Positions 23,132 to 30,947 of a stretch of 32,848 nt of DNA are shown in pieces. The notes beneath the pieces were generated by a model that saw nothing but the letters and a program-made list of their open reading frames with translations, did not search any database and was not told where the DNA came from. This DNA is from Mesostigma viride. Taxonomy: Eukaryota; Streptophyta; Mesostigmatophyceae; Mesostigmatales; Mesostigmataceae. The stretch's first letter is position 1, and every line of letters begins with the position of its first letter. The translations under genes were made by a program, and so were the position numbers. The stretch lies in assembly GCA_009746045.1 (NCBI GenBank), contig RPFO01000126.1, positions 1-32,848 on the forward strand. The letters are read 5' to 3'.

Positions 23132-24968
23132 GGGCGGCAGTAAGCTGGGGGGGCGCCCTCCGTCGCGGCGGCGCCAGCGGGCCGTACACGCCCGCGTACG
23201 CGCGAGGATAAGCCGCTCTCCTGCGTGGCTTAGAAACTGGCGGGTACCCGTACATGTACGGCGACGGGGCGTACGCGTACGCGGGCGACGGGGCGGACAC
23301 GGGCCGCGGCGGGGCGCGGTACGCGGGGTACGGGTCCGACATCGGCGGAGGCGGCCCCGCGTACCCCTTGAAGCTCTCCATCGTCTGCGCGCACAACGGG
23401 AACGTCGCCTTGGGGTTCACGACCTCCTTGCCGTCCCAAGTCTTGATAATCCTCGGCACGATCTTGGGCGGCTTGCCCCCTGCAATTTTTGCTGCCTGGG
23501 CGGGGTCGTACTCGTACCAGATTGTCCCGGTGCCGGAGGGGCAGCTCACGTCGCCCGTCAGCTGGTAGTCGGCCATCAGCAGGTCGGAGAAGGCCTTGCC
23601 ATCGTCCGCAGCGTTTTCGAGTTCGAGAATGAGACCGTACGCCCCCTGCCGCCGGGCCCAGGCCTCGATGTAGCTCAAAATCCTCATGCGTCTCCTGTTA
23701 AAGCGGATGATGTCGTCGCCAATCCACTTTCTGATTTTGTTTTGGAAGGTGTGGAATAAAACGCGGCTACCGTCCTTGGAGTACTGACTGAGGAGCCGCA
23801 TGCTACTGTATCCGTCATTATGTAACCATTCCCCTTCAGGTTCAAACACAGGGTCGGCAGGCTTAGGCCCACGTCCCCCACCTGCATTCCATGTCGCCAT
23901 TGCTGTTGTGTAACCCGTCCTCCTACCCTCGTTTCTCGTTTTGTTTTCTTCAACATTTTCTCTATTATCTACGAAACGCCCCCTGGTAGACGTGCTAACA
24001 GCCAACTCTGGGTTGGCCGACACTGCAGTGCTTACCTCGCCCTCGGCGGTCGTCACGTTACGAAGGGGTTCGCCTCCCATGTCCCTCCCCCTGATCCGTG
24101 TCGCAACGGCAGTGAGGGCGTCCACATCGATCACCGCGTTTCGTACTCGAAAAACCCTCGGGTCGGCCTTTTGCATGCGCTCCATGAGCTCGTAGTTGAC
24201 GTTGGCAGGAGGGAAGTCCACATCCAGCTCGTGGAGACGCAGACGATGAGGGATGGACAAGTAAGAGCAATCGATGCGCCGTTTTGCCAGTTGTAACAGG
24301 ATGCCAGAGGGAATGCAGTCGTCGGACGGGTCGCCTCCCAACAACACGTTGACGCTTGGTAGGTTGCTTGGGTCAAGCTGGAAGAATCGGACTTTCGCCG
24401 TTTTACCCATAACACTCATGTCAGGAATTATCGTCCCGTCGCCCTCGACCCACAGGCTGTCAATTGGCTCGAGGCGGAGGTCGGCCATAATCGACGGCTC
24501 GATGCGTTTCATGTAGACATTCTTGTTAAGTTTTCGGGGTTTGTCCGCTGCTTCCCCCCTCCGCAGAGGGAGGTGCCTGGTCTCGACGCACAGGAACCCG
24601 CGGAGGGCGTTTACGATCTTGCCCATCTCCCCCATCCCCGTGTCGACGAAGTTGGCGCTCACCGCGCGCCTCACGCGGTTCTCGAGATCGCGCATGATGT
24701 TCTCGGTCAGGTCGTATATGTACAGACTCGCCACGAACAGCTGCAGGGTTCTAAGCAGCGCGGGCTCGTCCTCGATGATGAAGCGCTTGTACAGCGGCGC
24801 CTCCTCGATGACGAACCGGATGTTGGGAAGGAATGTGTTCAGCCGGTCGATTTCGTCTTCGGTGAAGATGAACCGCTTGAGACCCTCGACGCGCGCCTGG
24901 AATTCCGGCGACCGGTTGGTCGGGGTGAGTATGGTGGTCTTGAGCGGGTACAGCGTGCTCGTGGACAT
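23121..24968 (-). CDS. Paralogue A of unknown family, truncated by retrotransposon
   Basis: 615 aa as it stands, from MSTSTLYPLKTTILTPTNRS. This start is chosen because it aligns with the start of paralogue B; the frame is open 195 nt further upstream over promoter sequence. The N-terminal half is helical (FLPNIRFVIEEAPLYKRF, LYIYDLTENIMRDLENRVR). A central low-complexity insert (about residues 300-420) is absent from B. The C-terminal half has FNRRRMRILSYIEAWARRQG and CPSGTGTIWYEYDPAQ, then a Tyr/Pro/Ala-rich tail with basic patches. The last three codons come from the LTR, which supplies the stop at 23121-23123. No known function; being duplicated in this virus suggests a structural or genome-associated role, but this is a guess. 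Confidence 0.75.
   Translation of the reverse strand: MSTSTLYPLKTTILTPTNRSPEFQARVEGLKRFIFTEDEIDRLNTFLPNIRFVIEEAPLYKRFIIEDEPALLRTLQLFVASLYIYDLTENIMRDLENRVRRAVSANFVDTGMGEMGKIVNALRGFLCVETRHLPLRRGEAADKPRKLNKNVYMKRIEPSIMADLRLEPIDSLWVEGDGTIIPDMSVMGKTAKVRFFQLDPSNLPSVNVLLGGDPSDDCIPSGILLQLAKRRIDCSYLSIPHRLRLHELDVDFPPANVNYELMERMQKADPRVFRVRNAVIDVDALTAVATRIRGRDMGGEPLRNVTTAEGEVSTAVSANPELAVSTSTRGRFVDNRENVEENKTRNEGRRTGYTTAMATWNAGGGRGPKPADPVFEPEGEWLHNDGYSSMRLLSQYSKDGSRVLFHTFQNKIRKWIGDDIIRFNRRRMRILSYIEAWARRQGAYGLILELENAADDGKAFSDLLMADYQLTGDVSCPSGTGTIWYEYDPAQAAKIAGGKPPKIVPRIIKTWDGKEVVNPKATFPLCAQTMESFKGYAGPPPPMSDPYPAYRAPPRPVSAPSPAYAYAPSPYMYGYPPVSKPRRRAAYPRAYAGVYGPLAPPRRRAPPQLTAAQLT
23132..23136. repeat. Target site duplication, right copy
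   Basis: GGGCG, matching 15305-15309 and lying inside the coding sequence of paralogue A. Confidence 0.85.
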
Positions 24969-25050
24969 GGTCCGAGTGGTATACTGGAACCGCAGATTTT
25001 TTATTCTGGCCGCGCTCCTGTCCCCGCAAAAAATATCGGCCGAACCATTG
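24969..25050. promoter_or_regulatory. Divergent promoter region between paralogue A and the acidic-protein gene
   Basis: An 82-nt AT-richer spacer separates two diverging starts. On the minus side agtataccac lies about 15 nt before the ATG at 24968, and aataaaaaat lies further up. On the plus side gcaaaaaatatcgg lies about 20 nt before the ATG at 25051. Confidence 0.5.
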
Positions 25051-25356
25051 ATGTTGATGGCTACGGATACCGCGATCGTCACCACGACCAGGTCGGGGAG
25101 GAGGGTGCGGCCGCCGCAGAGGTACGAGCCCGACGAGCGACCGGAGGACGACTTCTCCGACAACGAGGCGGAGGACGGCGAGGAGGACGAGGAGGACGAG
25201 GAGGACGAGGAGGAGGACGGATCCTACGATAGCAGCTTCATCGACGACGGGGACGAGGACGGGGATATTGAGGAGGACGACGAGGAGTGCGAAGACGACG
25301 CCAAGCTATCCCCTCGGTGCTTTGACGAGGGAGAAGCCGCCGACGAAGACTCGTGA
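25051..25356 (+). CDS. Small acidic protein with TRSGRRVRPP motif
   Basis: 101 aa (99 if the ATG at 25057 is used). After MATDTAIVTT comes the basic motif TRSGRRVRPPQRY. The rest is strongly acidic, with two long Glu/Asp runs (about residues 40-57 and 66-83) and the end EGEAADEDS. A short basic TRSGR...P-x-RY motif beside acidic tracts is seen in chromatin-associated and giant-virus proteins. Acidic disordered proteins can act as histone or DNA mimics; that role is inference here. The gene is on the plus strand within a minus-strand block and shares a divergent promoter with paralogue A. Its acidic end is antisense to a Ser-rich frame with no support. Confidence 0.65.
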   Translation: MLMATDTAIVTTTRSGRRVRPPQRYEPDERPEDDFSDNEAEDGEEDEEDEEDEEEDGSYDSSFIDDGDEDGDIEEDDEECEDDAKLSPRCFDEGEAADEDS

Positions 25357-25377
25357 TCGATGGAACTCGTGTAGCGG

Positions 25378-26718
25378 CTACTGCCGGTTAGCGTTCGGGA
25401 TGTGGTAGGGGTTGCCGTCGAGCGCGGCGTAGGCGGCCACGGCGGAGGTCTCGTCGATAGCGAGCGGGACGTGGCCGGCGCCCACGCGGCCGGGCCTCTC
25501 CATCCGGTTGCCCACCTGCGTCTCCTGGCTCGTGAACGCGGCCATCTCCGCCTCGCTGCGGGCGGACCCGGCCGCGGCCACCGTGAGCTCCGCCTCGCCC
25601 AACTTCGGCGCGCGGACCACCTCCTGCGTCCCCTCGATCGTGTCCATGGTCTCCGGCAGATCCGCGTTGCCATCGCGCCACAGGAACACGCGGTTCTCGC
25701 TCGTCCGCGTGTGCTGGTCGCCGCGGAAGGACGCGTACGGATTGCCGAACTCGGCGCTTGACACGCGGTTCTCGTACACCTTGGACTTCACCGGCTCCCT
25801 CAGGTTGGCGTTCACGTGCGCCCCGATCTGCGGAGTGCCCACGCCGAAGTCCCCCATCGGCGCGCGGTGGGACTCGAGCGCGTCGAGAGTGTCCAGGCGC
25901 CGGGGGTCGACGCGCTCGTGGGCCTGGTACCTGCCGTACGTCCCGGCCTCCATCCCGTTGTACGCGTCCGACACGCGCGAAGGCGGCGTCACGAGCACCG
26001 CACGCTCGGGGAGGACCGTCACCTGCGCGGCCCCCGCGACCCAGCCGCCGGCGCCCTCGAAACCCGCGTTCGGCGGCCGGTGCTCCATCCCCGCGCGCTT
26101 GGTCAGCTGCTCCTTGCCCATGTGCGTCGTGGGCAGGCTCCTCTGCTCCAGGTGGGCGACCTGCGGGTTGGGGTGGTTCACGCGGATGCGCGGCTCGGGG
26201 ATGTTGAAGTTCCGGTTGAGCACCTCCGGCGCGGACCGGGGGTCGCGCTCCCGGGCCCCGTTCGACTCCCACTCGCGCTGTCCGGGGAACGCGCGGTCGG
26301 GAACGGCCGCCCCCTGCACCTCCCACGTCTCCAGCACGCGCCCCGGGTGATCCGGCAAGTCGGCACCGGGGATCCCCCTGGCGGGGGGCAGCACGCCCGG
26401 CACCGGCCACGCCGGCGCGGACAGCTCCCCCTCGTACCCCTCCGGCGGCATGACGTGCAGGCCGATGCCGGACGTGTCGCGCTCATACCCCGCCGTGCCC
26501 CCCGGCGCTGTGAGGTAGCCCGGCTCGCCGGGGCCGTACCCGCCCCGGGCGGAGTAGTAGGGGACGAGGGGGTACCCGAGCGACCCGGAATGGGACGCGA
26601 GCTCGCGGGGGGGCGGGGGGATGCGGTCCAGCTGCAGGCCCGAGAGGGGCGTATTGCGGAAGGGCGGCGGTCGGAGCAAGTACCCGGCCACCGCCACCGC
26701 GGACATCACGAGAAACAT
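25378..26718 (-). CDS. Membrane-anchored protein of unknown function
   Basis: 446 aa from MFLVMSAVAVAGYLLRPPPF, an N-terminal hydrophobic segment followed by RPPPF, consistent with a single N-terminal membrane anchor. An upstream ATG at 26748 would add ten residues. The rest is Gly/Pro/Arg-rich and hydrophilic, without clear domains. Landmarks are YLTAPGGTAGYERDTSGIG, NIPEPRIRVNHPNPQ, HLEQRSLPTTHMGKEQLTKR and VYENRVSSAEFGNPYASFRG. This layout resembles NCLDV virion membrane proteins of unknown function, but I cannot name a family. An aactaaaaatgt element precedes the start. The gene is intact, and long frames on the opposite strand across it are shadows. Confidence 0.7.
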   Translation of the reverse strand: MFLVMSAVAVAGYLLRPPPFRNTPLSGLQLDRIPPPPRELASHSGSLGYPLVPYYSARGGYGPGEPGYLTAPGGTAGYERDTSGIGLHVMPPEGYEGELSAPAWPVPGVLPPARGIPGADLPDHPGRVLETWEVQGAAVPDRAFPGQREWESNGARERDPRSAPEVLNRNFNIPEPRIRVNHPNPQVAHLEQRSLPTTHMGKEQLTKRAGMEHRPPNAGFEGAGGWVAGAAQVTVLPERAVLVTPPSRVSDAYNGMEAGTYGRYQAHERVDPRRLDTLDALESHRAPMGDFGVGTPQIGAHVNANLREPVKSKVYENRVSSAEFGNPYASFRGDQHTRTSENRVFLWRDGNADLPETMDTIEGTQEVVRAPKLGEAELTVAAAGSARSEAEMAAFTSQETQVGNRMERPGRVGAGHVPLAIDETSAVAAYAALDGNPYHIPNANRQ

Positions 26719-26759
26719 GGTAGGTAGCTTTGTACATGTAGCATACATTTTTAGTTGGA

Positions 26760-27104
26760 CTAGTACGAGTACCCCGGGAGCATGCCCGCGGGGGCGGTGG
26801 CGAGCACCGGCGGGCTGCCGTCCACCCACCGGTCGCCCCTCTTGAGCTCGTCCCAGTACAGGTTCGCGTACGGGGCGAGCACGCGGTCGTCGATGTACAT
26901 GGACCGGTTCTGGTTCACCGCGTCGATGCCCCCGCGGATGCGGGTCGATTCGACGGACGGGTCGAGGCGCCCGCCCAGAGCCACGTAGTCGGGGAAGGCG
27001 TCCCTGGGGTAATTCACGTTGAAGTCGAGCTCGGGTTCCCACTCCCTGCCCAACACCTCATTGCTCTGAGTCGCGCTGTTCTGAAACACGTATTGAGATG
27101 CCAT
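26760..27104 (-). CDS. Hypothetical 114-aa protein
   Basis: Starts MASQYVFQNSATQSNEVLGR and ends APAGMLPGYSY. Soluble, moderately acidic, without recognised motifs; it contains DYVALGGRLDPSVESTRIRG and LYWDELKRGDRWVDG. The start follows a tttattaatgacatta leader that serves as a promoter candidate. It lies between two membrane-protein genes on the same strand and is of similar base composition. Confidence 0.65.
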   Translation of the reverse strand: MASQYVFQNSATQSNEVLGREWEPELDFNVNYPRDAFPDYVALGGRLDPSVESTRIRGGIDAVNQNRSMYIDDRVLAPYANLYWDELKRGDRWVDGSPPVLATAPAGMLPGYSY

Positions 27105-27127
27105 CGTTGATAATGTCATTAATAAAG

Positions 27128-27352
27128 TTAGATAAAGTCTGACCCGAATTGCACCCCCTCCCCGCCCCCGCTCGCCAAGGACCACCACACGGGGTCGGGC
27201 GGCGTCTCCGGGGGGACCGTCAGTTTCCTGTCCATGCGTAAGAACTCCGCGCTCCCTATCGGCAGCTCCCTCACGCACTTGCACACCTGTGTCCCGCAGT
27301 TCAGCGCGGCCAGCGCGATGAAGGCGATAAGGAAGGCGTTCAGCAGGTTCAT
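27128..27352 (-). CDS. Small protein with N-terminal membrane segment
   Basis: 74 aa, MNLLNAFLIAFIALAALNCG at the N-terminus, a hydrophobic helix of about 16 residues that could be a signal peptide or anchor. Three Cys (about positions 19, 24, 26: NCGTQVCKC) follow, then a hydrophilic tail with RMDRKLTVPPETPPDPVWW. A virion membrane component is possible. No family recognised. Confidence 0.6.
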   Translation of the reverse strand: MNLLNAFLIAFIALAALNCGTQVCKCVRELPIGSAEFLRMDRKLTVPPETPPDPVWWSLASGGGEGVQFGSDFI

Positions 27353-27361
27353 GTCTATAGT

Positions 27362-27856
27362 CTACTGTTGAGTCGGATTTTTTGCACGCGCCAGGTAGGC
27401 CCCTCTCTTGTCGGGGGCCACGTTATTCATGACGAAGTTGTGGAAGGCCCTCTCCGACTTGGGCGCCCCGACCGCGCCGAGGTCGCGCGCGCCCCCCGAT
27501 GGCGACAGGAGCGCGGGGGGCATGTCGCGGGCGCACGAGCAGATCACGACGTCCTGGAGGCCCTCCCCCCGCAGGTGCGGCTCGGCGTTGTACCAGGACG
27601 CGTCCTTCGACATGATGACCACCTTGTCGCCCGCCCTCACGCCCCCGCTCTGGACGCGTTTGCCCAGGTCGTAATGGAACAGCGCGTCGGCTGCCTCGCG
27701 CGCCAGGGACCAGGACCGCATGGTCTCGCCCGGGGGCGGGGGCACGGGGCCGCTGTACGCCCTCCCGCAGTACGCCACCACCCTGCACGCTTCCGGGTCG
27801 ATGCGGTCGACGTCCCGCGCGCACTGGTCCAGGTCCACGAACACCCACGTCACCAT
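27362..27856 (-). CDS. PIN/NYN-like nuclease
   Basis: 164 aa from MVTWVFVDLDQCARDVDRID. The pattern of acidic residues fits the PIN/NYN fold: Asp8 and Asp10 after the first strand (VFVDLD), Asp57 and Asp63 in ADALFHYDLGKR, and Asp85 in VVIMSKDASWYN, followed by LRGEGLQDVVICS as the last core strand. Such proteins are metal-dependent RNases. The assignment comes from motif order, not from a search. The ATG at 27856 is chosen because the core strand starts directly after it; the frame is open further upstream over promoter sequence shared with the divergent 27921 gene. Confidence 0.6.
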   Translation of the reverse strand: MVTWVFVDLDQCARDVDRIDPEACRVVAYCGRAYSGPVPPPPGETMRSWSLAREAADALFHYDLGKRVQSGGVRAGDKVVIMSKDASWYNAEPHLRGEGLQDVVICSCARDMPPALLSPSGGARDLGAVGAPKSERAFHNFVMNNVAPDKRGAYLARAKNPTQQ

Positions 27857-27920
27857 CGCGAGCGTGCTTACAGGGGGAGCGATAAAATCTGGGCTATCAT
27901 GTACACGCGCGGACCCAGCC

Positions 27921-28100
27921 ATGAAGCAGTGCTCGTTCTGCCTCAAGGACAACCACGAGGACGCGGTGGGCGTCACGTCGTCGGACCAGAAGTCGTGGGC
28001 GGATGGGATGTGGTTCTGCTCCTTCCCGTGCCTCTACAGCCTCAAGCACGGCATGGCGGTCTACAAGAAGGCGCTCGCACCCAGGACGCCCCCGTCGTGA
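27921..28100 (+). CDS. Small FCS/MYM-type zinc-finger protein
   Basis: 59 aa, MKQCSFCLKDNHEDAV with Cys4-x2-Cys7, then MWFCSFPCLYSLKHG with Cys33-x3-Cys37, the FCS-type arrangement used for protein or nucleic-acid contacts. It is on the plus strand, divergent from the PIN-like gene, with gataaaatctgggctatca (about 27880-27898) as a shared promoter candidate. It ends 6 nt from the convergent 28107 gene. Confidence 0.7.
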   Translation: MKQCSFCLKDNHEDAVGVTSSDQKSWADGMWFCSFPCLYSLKHGMAVYKKALAPRTPPS

Positions 28101-28106
28101 TCGCGC

Positions 28107-28583
28107 TCAAGCCCCTCTGACCATCCCGTCGAGCACCGCCTGGCGCACTTGGGGGCGCCGGCCCTTCGTCCCGTACATCGCCGCCAGGCGCCGGTAGACC
28201 CGCTTCTTGTTCTCCGTGGTCGGCACGATGCGGCCCCTCTTCATGTAGGCGGTCGCGGCGATGGTCGCTTCCTTCATGGCGTCCCGGAGCTGATACCTCC
28301 GCTGCTCGTTCCGGACCTTATCGTACACCATGGCCCCTCGCTTGGAGCCGTTGATGGCCTGCACCAGGGCGTTCCAGTCCTGGACGTTGCTGAAGTGTTT
28401 CTGGCCCATCTCCCGCTTGCGGATGGACACGATGTCCCCGCTGTCGTTCTTGGTCAGCTCGTTCCGCTTCAGCCCCCCGCGCGTCTTGAAAGCGGTGCCG
28501 TTGAACACCTTGCGGCGGCTGGCCACGATCTTGTCGAAGTGACTGCGACTGCGCACGCCCATGTAATACTCTACCATGCGCAT
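28107..28583 (-). CDS. Conserved basic NCLDV protein of unknown function
   Basis: 158 aa from MRMVEYYMGVRSRSHFDKIV; starts at 28577 or 28565 are also possible. The core TRGGLKRNELTKNDSGDIVS followed by Lys/Arg-rich sequence and a W-x-A-x-V-x2-I helix resembles a small protein family widespread in giant viruses (pattern GGL...dL..N..G.IVS.K). The C-terminal half is basic and helical (RRYQLRDAMKEATIAATAYM and KKRVYRRLAAMYGTKGRR). High charge suggests nucleic-acid or chromatin binding, unproven. An aaaaaaatatatg promoter-like sequence lies directly before the start. Confidence 0.65.
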   Translation of the reverse strand: MRMVEYYMGVRSRSHFDKIVASRRKVFNGTAFKTRGGLKRNELTKNDSGDIVSIRKREMGQKHFSNVQDWNALVQAINGSKRGAMVYDKVRNEQRRYQLRDAMKEATIAATAYMKRGRIVPTTENKKRVYRRLAAMYGTKGRRPQVRQAVLDGMVRGA

Positions 28584-28605
28584 ATATTTTTTTAACCAAG
28601 ACGGC

Positions 28606-30947
28606 CTACTTGATCATCTCGATGTACACGGTGGGAATGCGGTCGTACAGGGCGGGCTGGCCGCCGCGCCGCGCCCCCCCTGGGGCGGCTGCCAATTTCG
28701 GGCCACCCCCAGCAGAGTGCGCGCCTCCGTGCGCACCAGCGCCCTGTGCTGTTCCAGAACGCGGTCGGCCCCCTCGGGCGCTCGCATGGATGGATGCATG
28801 CGCAGATCCCCCGCGTCGATTCCCTGCTGCCGCCTCTCACTTTCGCGATCCCCGCGAGCCGCTTCTCTGGCCTGCTCGGCCTCGGTCTTCAGTCGGTCGC
28901 GCTCCCCGATCACCTCGTCCTGGTACTCCTGCGACGGCCGCACGCGATTGCGCATCACCCGCATCCGCCTCCTCGGCCCGACGACCACATCCTGGTCCAG
29001 CTCCACCACGAACCACGGGTCGTTCGTCACGCCCTTCTTCCATTCCACGCGCACGCGGTCGTCCGCGTTGGGACGAGGCGCCTTGATCACGCGGGCCTCC
29101 TGCCACACGTCCGCCTCCTTGTCCACCTGCACCATCACGCGGTCGTCCCCCGCCGCGAACATGTGAGCGAAGTCCGCGACGCCCGGAGGGTCGCACCGAG
29201 GGGCGCCGGCCCCCTTGCGCGTGATCCGCGTGCGGAACTGGGCATCGCCCTCCGCCGACCCCGGGCAGACGTGCGTGCGCTCGCGCACCCCCGTGAGGTC
29301 GTGGATCGCGAGCGGCGCGCTCTCCTTGGGCGCCCTCGTGACGTCCGGGTCCGCGAACTTGCCGTCCACGAACTGGGACACGCACCGGCCCTTCTGCGTC
29401 CGGCCGGCGTCCTCCACGTCGGGGGCGGACCAGTCGCCCTCCACCGCCTCGCCGCCCGGGGGGCGCGGGAGGACGTTTTTGTCCACGCTGCGGAACCCCG
29501 AGCACAACATGTAGTTCTTGACGGCGTGCGGTCGGATCAGCGCGTGGAATGCGTTGATGACGGCGATCGACAGGTTGTGCCTCGTGCGCGTGTGCTGGTA
29601 CGCCTCCTTGCGGATGAAGTGCTTCCCCGTGTTGAACGCCTGCTCGATCGGGTTGTACTCCGGGCTGTACGGCGGCGTGAACACCAGGGCCGGCTTCCGG
29701 GGGCCTAGCCGCGAGTCCTTCGTGGGCGGGAGGAGAACGCCGTCGCCGCCGCCCCTCTGGCGGATGAGCTGGGCCAAAGGGGACAGCTCGGAAACGGGAG
29801 AGATCTTCTGCCGGTCCTCCAGCGCCTCGTTCACCTGGATGTCGCGGCTCGTGGGCGGGTCGTGGTAGCTCGCGGAGTCCATGAGCAGCGTCTTCCCCTG
29901 CACGAAGCTGGCCGGCAGCGAGCGGATGAAGTCACGAAACATGCCCTTGTGCACCTTCATGGGCGCCGACCCGATGTTCCTCTCGCGCATCTGGGAGTTC
30001 AGGAAGCGCAACTTGGAGATCGGTCCCTGCGCCATCGGGGTGTACAGCGCGTCGCTCCTCCTGCCCGACCCCCCCGGATCTATGTGCCGGACGAAGTCGG
30101 CCGGGAAATCGTCGCCCCGGAAGAACTCGTCCACCACCACCTGCCCCCCCCTATCCAGGAACGTGAACGGGGGCGCCAGCGGGTCGTTCAGGTGGTCGTA
30201 GAAGTCGTCCTTCTTGCCATGGAACCGGTGGACCAGTTTCCACACGTGCGCGGCCATCTCGAGCGGGTGCAAGGGCAAGTTCGTCCCGTGCTTGTTCGAG
30301 GACAGGTTCATCAACGCGTAGTACTTCATCATCAGCAACTGGGTGGCCGCCCTCACCTGGACCATCGTGGGGTTCGCCGTGCCGTTGTGCTGGGTGTATC
30401 TGTCCACGTAATCCTCGTCGTACAGCGGACTGGCGGACGCGTGCAGGGACGTGTGGAGAGCGTTGTTCTGCCCCCTCTCCGCAGCCGTCTGCTTGTCTCG
30501 GACCGCGAACAGCGCGTGGTAGATCTGCTCGAAGGTCGCGTGGCGGAAGACCTCGTGCAGTTTGTGCATCGCCAACTGGATCCCGTCCTCGAAATCCTCC
30601 TCGTGATCGAACCTCCCCTCCTCGTCGTTGTATTTCGGCAACACGTTGGCACGCGCCTGGGCGGCCTGTTCGAGCGGGAGCCCGACCACCTGGATGTCGT
30701 TGCGCCCCTTGTTCATCCAGCTCGCCGTCACCGGCGGGGCCTCGCCGAACGTCGCCAGCGACACGGCGTAGTTGTGACGCGCGACGTGCGCCTGGATGGC
30801 AAAGTCGTACGCCGCCAGCCGCAGTGCGAACCTCATCCTGTCGCCCGGGGTGCCGCCCGGCACTTTCGCTGTCTCCAACAAGGTGGAGAGGCGCCCCGTT
30901 TCGGGCAAGAACTGCCAGTACTCCTCGTACATCTGAGCGCAGTCCAT
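28606..30947 (-). CDS. DDE transposase-like protein, second part (Asp2, Glu, Tudor-like C-terminus)
   Basis: Continuation of the gene starting at 32218, in a shifted frame; upstream of the Met at 30947 the frame stays open (SPLQFWNAAANGFTADPQA). It contains GKTLLMDSASYHD (second catalytic Asp, codon 29877-29879) and PPYSPEYNPIEQAFNTGK (catalytic Glu, codon 29643-29645), the IS630/Tc1 signature. About 350 residues precede the second Asp without family match. After the core come about 330 residues, including MVQVDKEADVWQEARVIK and RVRVEWKKG, which look like a Tudor/Agenet-type barrel. Near the end, a break at the C7 run 28674-28680 moves the protein into the frame ending PTVYIEMIK with stop at 28606; the unshifted frame stops at 28614. 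Confidence 0.7.

Noticed and set aside
25816-26727. 303-aa plus-strand frame
   Set aside because: Antisense to the intact membrane-anchored protein; no recognisable sequence.
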